The notes beneath the pieces are model-generated. The model was not told where the DNA came from. It made no database searches and saw only the letters and a list, made by a program, of their open reading frames with translations. From positions 313,777 to 377,776 of the forward strand of contig JACTAT010000200.1 in the NCBI GenBank assembly GCA_014526335.1: a stretch of DNA of 64,000 nt, given 5' to 3'. Both the position numbers and the translations under genes were made by a program. Below are positions 32,644-44,464 of this stretch, piece after piece (position 1 is the stretch's first letter; each line of letters starts with the position of its first letter). The DNA comes from Chrysaora quinquecirrha (taxonomy: Eukaryota; Cnidaria; Scyphozoa; Semaeostomeae; Pelagiidae).

Positions 32644-33960
32644 GGGCGGGGATAAATCTAACCTCAATAATTACATAGGCATTGCTTGACTAAGTATTTT
32701 CAGAAAGATGTTTCTTAGAGTTCTTCTTGAAAGATAACAGATTGTTGCCAAAAATTTCGATATTTTTATGTGAAAATCAGGCAGTGTACAGGAAAGTTGA
32801 CTAAACTTGTGATCCTATTTTCACATTACATGCTTTGATAAAAATCGTTAAAACGTAGGAAGTCATCTCTTTACATCTGTTTTGTGGATTTTCAGAAGGC
32901 ATTTGATTCAGTCAATCACCAAATGCTATTGCAGAAATTAGTTACTTATGGCATAAAAGGTAAATTCTTAAATATTGTTTCTTTGCTATATTCTAAAATA
33001 AAATTGTGTGATCGAGATGATAGTAGTCTTACCGATTTCTTTGCCTGTTTTTGAGGGGTTAGACAAGGATGTCTATTTAGTCCTATGCTTTTGCACTCTT
33101 TCTTAATGATTTGGATGAATCTATACGTAATGTAAACCAAGGTGTCTCACTAGGTGATTCTGAAATTAGTACATTGCTTAAGGCAGATGATCTCATCTTG
33201 ATTTTGGATAGTACTGAAGGTCTGCAATGTTAGTTAGATGAACTTGCTAGTTTTACTAAAAAGTGGAAGATGGTTGACTATAAGACATATAGTTATTATT
33301 AAATTTTTCAGAAGAATATGTAACTTAGATTTCAAGCTTTACGCAAAAATGGCTTTTCAAATGATATTAAAATATGCGGATTGTGGGGTTAAAAACAGGG
33401 TATCAAATTTAAAATATTTAGTACAAACCTATGGTATAAGTGATAGTGACAGCAAAAGTAAAATAAAGGTCAAGATAAAAGAAGTTTTTGCATCAACAAT
33501 GATGGAATAAGTTGAAAGTCATGTCAGAAATGAAAAAGTTAAGAAACGTGCTATTCAAAAATTCCTTCAAATTTGAGCCTTGTTTGGATTTAATTAATGA
33601 TTTCAAAACACGGAGTAATTTGTGTAAATTTGGACTTAGGTCTCATACACTATGTATAGGAAAAGGAAGGTATGACAAGAACCCTAATCCAAAGATGGAA
33701 AGATATTGCGCCTACTGTAGAATGAATTTAATCTCTTGATGATCTGCCCCCTTTATACAACTGAAAGGCAGCATCTTTTGTCAGCTGCAGTGGAAAAATA
33801 TCCAAATTTAGCATGTTTAACCCTAAAAGATTAATTTATTTGGTTGTTGAGCCAGGAGGATATCGAATTAATGAAAATCTCAGCCAAACTTGTAACTCTT
33901 TCTTATCTTAATCGAGATAGATTCCTGAACTCAACAACAAATAAATAAATTGATAAATCT
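32644..33960 (+). pseudogene. LINE-A: reverse transcriptase palm and C-terminus
   Basis: This continues the LINE cut at 30271: KSNLNNYIGIA (about 32655), DFQKAFDSVNHQMLLQKL (about 32890), GVRQGCLFSPMLL (about 33055) and LLKADDLILILD (near 33175; the YADD box reads KADD). The C-terminus carries LRSHTLCIGKGRYDKN and ERYCAYCR, a Cys-rich end typical of some LINE clades, in a separate frame (33512-33739). A short A+T tail (AAATAAATAAATTGATAAA, about 33940-33958) marks the 3' end. Several frame changes; inactive. Confidence 0.75.
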
Positions 33961-33964
33961 GTTT

Positions 33965-35690
33965 GTTATTTCTCTTTGTTTAAAGATGATAAACTTTGCA
34001 GTTTGTATAGCTGATACTAGGTAAAATTTTGTTGATTTATAAATATCAATTCTGCTAATAAAAATTTTATTGTTAAATTTTTGACATAAATTTGTTGAAT
34101 TGTAAAGTAGATTAAGGGCCATTCCGGCCCATCCATCTGAATTATAAAACAAATTTAAAAAAAATTGTGTCTAGAGGTGGTTTTCTGGAATAGGTTGCAA
34201 AAGAGTTGTGGTTGATTGAAGTTTTCAATATCGTACATAAATTTTGCATATTCTAATGTATATGAATCTTCAAAGTTTAAGATACCAAGCTGTGAGAATA
34301 AAAGTTTTGAGCTGGCTCTGGATTTTTCGAAACTTATGACTTTAAATGCCTTTCTCAAATTACTGCAAAGTTTTTCAAGATGTGATTTTAATGCACTTCC
34401 CCATGAAGTGCAAAAAGTAATGTGTGGGACAATAAAAGCATGATATAGATTGCGTAGTGTACATGAAGGAAGATAATGTTGCAATTCAGCAAGAATACCA
34501 ATACCTTTAGATATATTCATGTTTACATGCTGGATGTGTTGTTTCCAATTGAGTTTATTATGAATCAAGACTCTGAGGTATTAAATATTATCTTTTGCAA
34601 GTAATGTGGTATCATTTATTTTTATATTAACCGTTCTTTTTTTTTTTTTGGAGTTATAATAAGAATGTTAGATTGCTCAATGTTGAATGTTAGTCTTTTT
34701 GCAGAGAGCCAATTGGAAACTCTAACAAGTTGCTTGTTCAATGTACATTCAAGAGAATTTAGATCTTGATGAGAAAATGCTTGTATTCTCAGCAAATAGA
34801 TGAAATATTAAGACTTTGGATAGAAGATGGGCCTAATACACTACCCAGTTGCTCCTATGGAACAACATATGTTATATTACATGCCTCTGATAAACACCAT
34901 TGATACTTACTTTTTACCATCTATTTAAAGGTAGGAGTTAAACCAATTTAATGCAGTTCCTTCAATGCCACAATGCTCTAATTTACTCAACAAGATCGAG
35001 TGATCAACAGTGTCCAAAGCTTTTGCAAGATCTAAAAATATACAACTTGAACAATATTTATTTTGACAGCGTTGGTAAGCTGGTTGTTTAAATCAAGTAT
35101 TGGTAAAGAGGTGGATTTGTTTTTTGAAATCCAAATTGATAAGGAAAAATTATATTATACTTTTCTAAAAACTTTGAAAGTCTATCATGCATAATTTTTT
35201 CAAATATTTTATTAAAGGTTGGTAAGTTTGATATTGAACAAAATTTGTAACTTCTAATTGAGACTTAGCCTTGAAAATAGGCAAAACTTTGCATATTTTA
35301 AAAGTGCTGGAAATTTACCTGTATTAAAAGATACATTGATAAGAACAGCTTAATGTCCCGAAAGTACATCACTTATACATTGAATCATCTAAATTGGTAT
35401 ATCATAAGATCCTGGTGATCTTGAATCATCATGATTCATCATTAGATTGTTAACTTCTTCAGTGCTGACTGGTGAAATGAAGAAACTATTTGCTAAAGGT
35501 TCCTTTAAAAGGCTCTATAATTATCTTTAGGCTGGCCTAGTTTCATGACCAGATTTTGCGCAATATTAGTGAAATATTTGTTGAAGGCATTTGCAGCTAC
35601 TTTATCATCAGAAATCATATTACCACCTAAGTTCAGAGTTTCTTTTTGATCTACTTTTGTTTTATTTTTATTTAAACTTTCGTTGATGCC
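33965..35690 (-). pseudogene. LINE-B reverse transcriptase remnant
   Basis: Minus strand, 5' to 3': linker NAFNKYFTNIAQNL (about 35560); fingers VSTEEVNNLM and INVSFNTGKFP (about 35470-35320); palm [20 protein letters not shown] (about 34990); a damaged GSVLGP box (about 34830); and thumb/C-terminus as a 137-codon frame (34568-34155) with NWKQHIQHVNMNISKGIGIL. The 3' region contains a hairpin GGGCC-ATTCC-GGCCC (34116-34130), common in CR1-like tails. Many breaks; inactive. It lies tail to tail with LINE-A. Confidence 0.7.
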
Positions 35691-36388
35691 TATACATACT
35701 CTCTAAGAGCCCTTTAAAGTGTGTAGTTTATAACAGAAGTTAATCAGTCTGGGATTGACTTGATGATCCATAGGGCCAGCAGGGAGATACAGTGACTTTT
35801 GTGCTATGCAGGCCAGAGGTAGGAGGCTTGGTTGCAAAAACTTGATTTACTGCACAGCACCACTCCAACCTCAAACCACACACCAGCTCAAGCTATAGGT
35901 ATGTGGACTAATAAGATGAAAAAGACTAGCTAGTAGCTAGGCCCACTTTGACCCCAGTACAAACACTTTCATGCGTATGGGAGTCTAGGTTCTACTATTA
36001 CTTACCTACCCATAATTTTCTAACTGGGAACTTTTCTTTGGCTGATTTTTGTGAGAAATTTTTCTTCGACAGTGCAAAACGGCATTTTCTCCCGCCTGTA
36101 CGAACCGCCAACACACTGTATTTATTTTTTAATTTTGAATAATTTGAGCGAAACATTGTTGTTGTTGCTCATTGCCGTAGTCAAATTAACGATAAGGAAC
36201 ACCAAGATAAAAGGGCTATAAATAAATGAATTATTGATGTGCTGTCCCGTGCTGTCACAGTCAGATGGGAAATCATCTGGTGTGGCATTTCACGGGCGGT
36301 ACTTCATGTTAACTGAATGAAGATTAACAGTAGCTACAGCTGAATGATAGAAAATACTGTTAATTTTTAACTGCCGATCATGTTTTAC
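35691..36388. other. Spacer between LINE-B and gene A
   Basis: Nothing recognisable. No tRNA-like boxes good enough for a SINE call, and no convincing inverted repeat that could be the end of a gene-A element. Confidence 0.4.
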
Positions 36389-39300
36389 TTAGTGAATGAA
36401 ATGAGATACTGTTCGAACTCTACTAGATCGACGCAGATTACTTGCACCACTTGTTATATCTGTAATATCTGTTGCTGGAGATATTGTTTCGACAAAGCGG
36501 CCATCAAAACTGTCATCAGTTGCTGCTCTTCTCCTGATTCTTCTATTATCTCTGTCTAGCTTTGAAAATATGGTGGCTACTTCTTTGGCAATTGCATCTT
36601 TTTCAACAACGGGGAGCTTATAAACATTGTTAGTATATTCATATTCCAAATTTATATGACATAATATATCTCTTGCCGAGATTACCTTTAGAGATGTTGG
36701 ATTAAATACGATACGTATCTTCCATTTTCTTCTGAGTATGGATAGCAAGAAACCTCCAACGTTTTTATGTATTCATTTCCAAAATTAACGGGTTCCTTAA
36801 ATTCAACTGATTTTCCAACCATGTTTATCATTCTATGCACTCGTACAAAGCAGAACGTCTTGCGTATTTTGTCCGATGCAGCATAATCCTCGAAAAGACA
36901 CAGATGGTTAGAGACATCTACTTCACAGCTGTCTCTATTTGTTTGTTGCAGATCTTGCTGTCTGACTCTTGTTAATCTGAAAATACATCTTAAATATTTA
37001 AAATTCTTACGATTTTCTCTGCGAATATTAGCTATTTGTCGCAAAATGAAAGAAAAAAAGCAAATACCTGATGGGTGCTTATGGGGCAAAAATAACAAAT
37101 AACATTGATAGCGTAATTTTATTCAACCTGCATAACAGAATCCAGCTGTAAAACCGGGTGTTTATTTAATAATTTGCTTTCGCTCTCGCTAGTGGTCCTT
37201 GCAGAATGTGTGAACACATGCACTCTTTTTCGTACTTGATGCAAAGTTCCTGTCTCTGATTATAGGGACAATTAACGACAATTGGAAAGCAGAGTCAAAC
37301 TTTGAACAAAAATGACATATCTATCTTTAGAGAGGTGTGGATCTACATTCAATAATCGAATAAGGGTGGCTTTGTACTGCTGTCCATGTCCTTCTACCTC
37401 AAAAGTCGGAGAATGTTTTGGTTTTTCTTTTCTGAAAGCAATTAAAAGGAAATATGTAACCAAACAAATATGTATTTATTGTTATCTTGCCGCTTCAAAA
37501 AGAAAGTTAGTAGAAAAATGAAAAATATGTTTAATTATACTGTTATTACCTTGTATTGTCGAAGCTTTTGTAAAAATCTTATTTGAAGGACCTTTCAGAG
37601 GCATCAAAGTAGTATCTGATGGCTAAAATAGACAGGAATCTAAATAAAGGTTTAGCGTACGTTGCGTATGCTTCAATAAGTAAGGTTCAGTAAGGTTTGC
37701 GTGTGCTTCAATGTTTCAATATAAATCAAGATGGATGAAATTTTACCTTCATGAGTACTTGTACCAATTTGTGGTACTGTTCCCTCATCTGTTTCGCATG
37801 TACCTCCATCTTCAATGTCATCAATCTCATCGATGTCATAATTGACTGCATTTAATGCCATCGAATCAAACAGAGTTTGATTATCACCACTTTCAAATGG
37901 ATTCAGAAACCAATCATGAGGATCCTTGTCTTTGATGTACGAGCACATGTCAAAATATTCTTTATGCATACCTAATGATGTGGCCAGGTTGTGTGCCATC
38001 ATAATTCCATCGTTCCACAATACAATTTCTTCCCCAGGTTTGGGATAGGTCTTGAGAACTGCATCATCTGGCTTTTGTTGTTTTTGTTTCCACCAGATGT
38101 TTTCTTGCTTTGTATGCCCTGTACAAACTCTGGTGCATTTAGGTCAGCTTGAATCTGATTGAAGCGAATCATTTGTCCCACATTTCGCATCATTTGCCCA
38201 AATGGAAAAACTGCATGGTTTCCGACAAATTGCACATTCTTGCTGAAGAATTTTTCGCAGCATTCTGAACCAATCCTGTCCAATGGACAAGGTATGCTGG
38301 GAAACTCATCTCGGAAAAAGCATATCAAACTAACAGCACAGTGCACGGAGATGAGTACATCTGTAAATGACTGGTTAGAAGTAAAATTTTTCGTCAGTGT
38401 GTATGATACGTTCCAGAAATTAAAATTTCTCCAAATCCCCAAAAAGTGTGTCACAAAACCTGCGTATGTGATTCTCTTCCCGAGTGTCAAAGATGGGCTG
38501 AAAAAGATCTCAACATAATGAAAAATCACCTCTAGAAATGCTCTTGTCCCTTTAACAGATGGATCTCGTGGATGCTGATCAGCAACCCCATCAATTATCT
38601 TTTGAAGAGCATTTTGTACTCTTGCAAAAGATATCTCTTGAGCAATTCTCCAATTTTGTCTGTCTCGTTGTCTCCTTACGTGTTCTCGGGTAAGTCCATG
38701 TTCCAGGACGGGGAGTCTTTGTATTACTTGCTCAATATGGTTCATGTGAACAAAAAGACCAGGACCTATGCATAAAGAACGGCTGACATGGTCGAGGTGA
38801 TTTATCAGCTTTTTATGGTTGTGAATTGGATCTTGGTCTCCTAATGATCTGATAACATAGTGATCTCCTACTTGCTTTTTGACTGCCGCAAAAATAAATC
38901 CAGCTTTCTGTGAAATTGGTCTGAAACATTCAGCTTCATGTTTGGTCATCAACTGCGCCATAAGCTTGCGTCGCGTGCTGTCTCCATTTGAAGAATTACC
39001 AATTAATGGACCAAACTCTTTTTCCAAAGTTCCTTTAAATAATTTATTTATTTGTTGCCATTGATCGAAAACTTCATAGTGTGTGAATCTGTTGCATGTT
39101 GGCATTAGGCCGATGATTCTTCTTGAATATAGCTTATGCAATGGGTTTAAAATCAGAACCCTTGCACTCTTGCCAATTGCGTAGTCCTTAAAAGCATCAA
39201 CAATTCTTTTGTACGATAAGCTATCATCTCCAATGGTAAGCTGTACACTTTGCAGACATTTGTGATCATTTTGAGCCTGATCCTTTCTTCCACAAAAGCC

Positions 39301-40841
39301 TATTATTTCATCAGTGTCTGCGTGATACGAAACAACTTGCTCGATTCCTGTTTCGTCTTCAGCACAGAGCCATGGTGTCTTAGGAAGGTCATATTTTTCT
39401 TTTATCCTTTTCAAAAGTGCAGAGGCTTGAATAAAATTGTCTCGCAAAATACCTGGCTTAAATTTGATAACATTAGTTTGCCGCCAATGATAAACGGTGT
39501 TAATATTTGGCCCTTGTAGGTTTAAAGAGACAAAATTACAGAGTTTAGGGCCACCTAGTATAAGAAGTGTCTCATAAAACTTTTGCACTGAAGCCTTGTA
39601 TCTTCTCCCTTTTGGATCTCTCACTTGAAAATTTCTTGCCCAGTCTCAATAGTATCAAGAAAAACCGTCCTACCTTTTAAAAGTCCCGCTGATCCGCCTT
39701 TGTGAGATTGTAACATATCGCTTTCAAATCCCTCTACTTGAGTATTTTTCAGACTCTCCTTTAGTGTTCTAACTCTAATTTTCAGTCGCAAATTTTGTTG
39801 TTTCATTAGAAATAGCTCTGAATCTTTGCTCTATAGCAATTCATTTTCTATCTTAATGCTTCCAATTTCTCTGTCTTTGTTAAATAAGCAAAGCGAATTT
39901 TATTTGTATTTCTCTCCCCTAAATCATTTGATTTTTCTGCTCTTAAAAGCAACCTTCTTTTGAAAGACTGAAGCTGAGGTATGCTTGAGCACTTTAGGCA
40001 AATTCGATGTAATTTTGACGAAACGAATTTTAGGCAATCAACGTGCTTATATGTCCCTTGGTATATATGGATAGTATCTTGGACTCTTGCCAGGGGAATC
40101 GGGTACCAGGTATCTACAAAGGAGTCTTTTCCGCCACTTTCGTCGTTAATAAGAAGTTTTGCATTGATAGGTCCTGAACCATAATTTAATGTGTCTTTAT
40201 AATATCCTTCACATGCAACAAGAGCAGTGTTTGCGTTAATATTGTTTGGGGAGCTTTCTTTGTTATCTAGTCATATTTTCGTTGTGAAATGAGTAATACT
40301 TCTTATCTTTTGAATGTCAATCTTATTTGACTTCTTATGGGAACCGCTCTTAATATCAAACCTACCAATGCAATCATTTAAAGCTTTCTAAAGGTGACGT
40401 CATCTGTCAAATACTTTTCGAAAAAGAATAGTTTAGGTGAACCGAATTCTTACCAATAATGTCATTGAGGTTGTGAGCAGGAGCGTCGTTGATACTGACA
40501 TCATCATCATCATCATCACATACCGCATCAGGTAGCTCATCACATTCTTCATCAAGGCTGCAAGCATCTTCTTCGCCTTCTTTAAATTTTTGTGAAAAAA
40601 CATTTTCATCCAGCTTTCTCTGTTTTGCAAGCAGCGTTTCTTCTACTTCAATAACTTCTGACTCTGTCGTCCCGTCTTCATCAATTCCACGTTTTCGATC
40701 GGCCACAATCACAACAGGGTGTTTTGGTGGTTTACATCCACAGTAATCACAGTTATGGCCGGCTTTTGGAATTTCATAATCATCGCATTCATTGCATTCT
40801 ATACAAGCACCTCTATTTATTCCTCTTTTGTCAACACCCAT
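36389..40841 (-). CDS. Gene A: multi-exon transposase-like protein of an unassigned family
   Basis: Minus strand. Exon 1 (40841-40454): ATG, Cys-rich module CIECNECDDYE..CDYCGC, acidic tail, donor ATTG/GTAAGA. Next (about 40270-39860): IHIYQGTYKHVDCLKF with CLKC. Then a coil (QNLRLKIRVRTLKESLKN) and a 541-codon frame (39624-37999). Candidate catalytic residues: LCAEDETGIEQVV (Asp), GNSSNGDSTRRKLM (Asp), DRIGSECCEKFFS (Glu). It runs on in another frame to 37747 (donor GAAG/GTAAAA), exon 37615-37550, exon from 37431 and a C-terminal exon from 36976 to the stop at 36389. Gene B (48565-53130) has the same order and the same C-terminal block, so the family is real. Frame breaks near 39640, 38020 and 36740. 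The layout recalls P/THAP9- or Kolobok-like transposases; assignment is inference. No TIR or target duplication found for this copy. Confidence 0.6.
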
Positions 40842-41849
40842 CTTGAACCGACTGTATTGCTTTTGTAAAAAGTTTGGAATATCCAAGAACATCTGGTGTC
40901 TCGCATCATTACCTCGTTTGAGAAATTTCGCGCCAAAATCACTTCCGCACTTTTCGAACAGAATAAGGACCAGAACGAGGCTTGTGCTGGCCTTGGTCTT
41001 TGTTCTGTTTTTATGTTTTTGTATTAATTTGCTGCTCTGGGAAAACCATAAAATAAAAATTGAATCACCAAAAGGTAATGTGCAGCATTTTATATTAATT
41101 ACCAAAGAGGATAATTTACTAGGGGCTGGTGGGAAAATTGTTAAATATAGAAAATGTATGATTTTCCAGGAGATTGGCCCATATCCACCAGATCTGGCTG
41201 GATTGGTTGTCTTCCGCTTTTGAAATAAAATGTACATTATTCAGCTATATCATCTTTGCTTGTTTGGTGCTATCTTTCAGGGAAAGGAGCATATTTCAAA
41301 CAAATGTGGCAACAAAATTCTTCTACAGTATAAATATTTCTAAAAATTTATTTACATTTTGATTCATGTACTCAAAACTTACCCATGACTGCAACATATT
41401 GCTGTTACAAGAACTACCTAGTAGAAGACTGTCATTCATTTTTATTTTTATTTCCATAAATTATGTATTGGATGGATGCACTGGTTATTTTAAGTGCTTT
41501 TTATTTATGTTTGATGTATATGGGCCATTTTTTATATTCAAGCTTTTTCAAAATTAGCAATTTTAGGGCAATTCTAGAAACTGTTTTTAATATGATACCT
41601 GAAAAATTATGCTCATACTCAAAATGATACCCTAAAATTTATGGGCTTGTCTGACTTTCTTGAAAATGACACCCCAAAATTTATTTTCAACCTCAAAAAA
41701 AGGACCCCAAAAAATGGCACACCCCGTACTCATATATATGGAAGTTACCCCCCCCCGGGTCTAATGTCTAATCTGCATTTATTTAAAACTATTTTGTATC
41801 TGTGGCCCCTAGTCTTATTGTGATTGCGCTTAAAGAACTTTTACGTGTT
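40842..41849. other. Upstream region of gene A and a C-run repeat
   Basis: The stretch above gene A has a frame into exon 1 but no other support. At about 41570-41765 a repetitive sequence (recurring AATGACACCCCAAAAT-like words) ends in a C9GGG run at 41749-41760. It looks like a dispersed repeat; no coding sense. Confidence 0.4.
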
Positions 41850-43760
41850 CACCTCAGTTAGGCCTTGCAACAGTTTGTTTGCGGTATTGGTTCATGTCAC
41901 ATTTTCTTCTATACCCGAGAGTTGGCAATTTCAGAACTTGCAGTCTTTCATTATATGAAAAGGGCTGATACCTCAAACAAGTTTTGTCACTCATCTTTGA
42001 ACAGCTTCTAATTGTTTTATATACTTGGCCATATAAGGGTTCCATACAGAAACAGAAGATTCCAGTAAGGGTTTAATGAGACTAGTATAAAGGCCTACAA
42101 ATATACTGCTGTCTGTATAGGACATAGTCCATATAATTGATGCTAGCACTCCTGTGGCTTTTTTACATATTTCTGCAATGTGTTTATCGAATTTCAGCTT
42201 ATTATCCGTAATTACTCCAAGTTCTTTCATGTCTTCAAGTTGCGGTATGTTAGTTTCTGTACTATAATGATATGTGATGATTTAAGCCTCTGCATTGTCT
42301 CTGCTATTGCTAAGTTATAGTTGTTTGCATTTTTTCGAGTTTAACAGCAGTTTCCATGTTTTTGACCAATCACATACTTGCAGTATGTCAGACTCAATGT
42401 GGGTTTTTTGCCTTGGCATATAGTGTGTGATTATTTTATGCCTTAGCATATAATTTGATGTCTTCCGCAAACATTTTAACTTTACAGGATCCCATACGGC
42501 ATGGTAGGTCATTAACAAATATTAAGAGAGAAGTAAAGGCCCAAAAATGCTAACCTGGCGAACTCCACTCGTAACTTTTATCCATTCTGATTTAAAACCG
42601 TTAAGAACAACTCTTTGTTTTCTATTTTCCAGAAGTTCTTGATCCAGTGGTATAGGTTGCCACTTATACCATATCATTTTACTTTTGTTAATAATCGTGT
42701 ATGAAAAACCGAATCGAATGCTTTCGAAAAAGCAAAATAAACAATGTCAACTTGATCTTCTTTATCAAGAGGAGATGTCCAGTCGTCTAAGGCTTCAAAT
42801 TGTTGTATCAAACATGATCTGTACTGCATAAATCCATATTCATCTCACGAAAATAAGTAATTGGTAAGAAAATGATCAACGATTGCTTCTTTGATTACTC
42901 TCTCCATCATTCTACAGATAATTGATGTGAGGCTTATTGGTCTGTAGTTTTCCTTTTCGCTTTTTTCACCCTTTTCGAATACAGGGGATACATTCACAAG
43001 TTTCCATATTGTTGGAATTTGACTACAACTGGAAACTAGATTTGAAAATTTGACAAATAGAATATGCAATTTTATTTGATAATTGCTTTTGCAAACAAGG
43101 ATGTATATCATCATGTCCGGTAGCTTTTGAAGTTTTTAAATAATTTAACATGTCTCTAATTTTATCTTCAGAAATTTGAAGGTTGGTCAATGATGGTCCC
43201 AGAAATTTCCTTTCTGCTTCTATGTCTGTCATTTCGGAGGTATCCTCCCTGCTAAATACGGACTTCAAGAAGTCATTTAGTAAATTTACTCTTTCTTGTT
43301 CACTTGCTGTGGTATGCTGATGATCTGTTTTCAGATCAGGAACTTTAATTTTTGTTTTTAATTTTGAATTTAGACATCATTAAAATATTTTGCAGTTGCT
43401 CTCAGAAGTTTTGGCAAGGTCAGCTTCAAAGTTTTGAATCTGTTTGCGTACAGCACTTCTTATTTCATTACTTTTTTTGTATCTTTTCCACGTTTGGTAA
43501 GCAGCCACCTTTTATGGGTATCACGTTTTTTCTGTATACCCTTAAGGAAGCTTTTATTTAGCCACAGAGGTAATAATCTGCTTCAGTATACATTCATCAA
43601 CTGCATTCATAAGGTTTGACTTGAAGGATTGCAGCATTTGTTGTGTGCCAAGTCCTTCAAATTCACTATCCCATTCTAATTTTTTAAAAATCTCTCTTGT
43701 CATAGTCACCTTTGTTATAAGTAAAATAATTTGATTTATCGAATTCATTGTAGATCAATT
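41850..43760 (-). pseudogene. LINE-C reverse transcriptase remnant
   Basis: Minus strand, 5' to 3': linker frame (43748-43554); fingers ISEDKIRDMLNYLKTSKATG (about 43170-43110) and ENYRPISLTSIICRMMERVI (about 42950-42890); palm RSCLIQQFEALDDW and FSKAFDSVFHTRLLTKV (about 42800-42690); SGVRQ.. (about 42550); then LQVCDWSKTWKLLLNSKKC (about 42380) and C-terminal ELGVITDNKLKFDKHIAEIC with LEAVQR and SYNERLQVLKLPTLGYRRK (about 42220-41920). Jockey/CR1-like by motif. Frame is broken in at least six places. Confidence 0.75.
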
Positions 43761-44464
43761 CAGAATGCAGAACTTAAAGCTTATTAGAAGGTGATCACTT
43801 GAACTTATTGGATCCTCTTACTTAAAGTGGAAAGGACACCAAATCTTTTATAAATCAATTTCATCAATTAAGTAGTGCTTATTAAGATGCTGTTTAAACT
43901 TTTTGCATCCGAAGTGTAGTTTTGCAATTCAAGGTTAGGATTTTTTGCGCAAAAAGTGTCTAATGGCAAACGCAGTCAGACCGCTCTCTACTAGACTTCT
44001 GTGACGTAAAGTGTTGGACACAATTTCAGAAGAAGAACTTTGCGGAAGATAAAATGTTGAAGCAAGGCCTGCCTCAAAGGGAAGGTAAAATTGAAATCTT
44101 TCCATTTACAATCAGCAATACAACTAAAGTCTGACATGGCTTGGCATGAGTGGTTTGTATGGCGTGATATCATTAACTTTTTTGTCATAAAATTGATCAA
44201 CAGAGCTAATGAAATCCGCTTTGTGACATACAGGTAAAGAGATGAAAAAGCAAGGTGATAATACGCTATTTGTGCTATTTATAATAGTGTCCTTTCTTTC
44301 TAGATTTGCACATTTGCTTTGTTAATGAATCGCTTGTTTAATTTTTGAAACATATTTGTTGTACAAATGATACTTGTTAGTCAGCCATTTGAACAAGGGC
44401 AGTGTAAATTAGAGTACTTGATTCTGAGTCAGTAGGAAAAGTCATAGCATGAAAACACATAGAA
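43761..44464. other. Spacer upstream of the THAP transposase gene
   Basis: No gene seen. It contains AAAGTGGAAAGGACACC near 43820, of unknown meaning. It may hold the promoter or the left end of the element that carries the next gene, but no inverted partner was found to the right. Confidence 0.35.

Noticed and set aside
35760..35990. tRNA-derived SINE
   Set aside because: A GGTTC-like box B candidate exists near 35990 but no matching box A at the right distance and no tail repeat.
40489..40746. Plus-strand Ser-rich frame
   Set aside because: Antisense of the Asp run in exon 1 of gene A.
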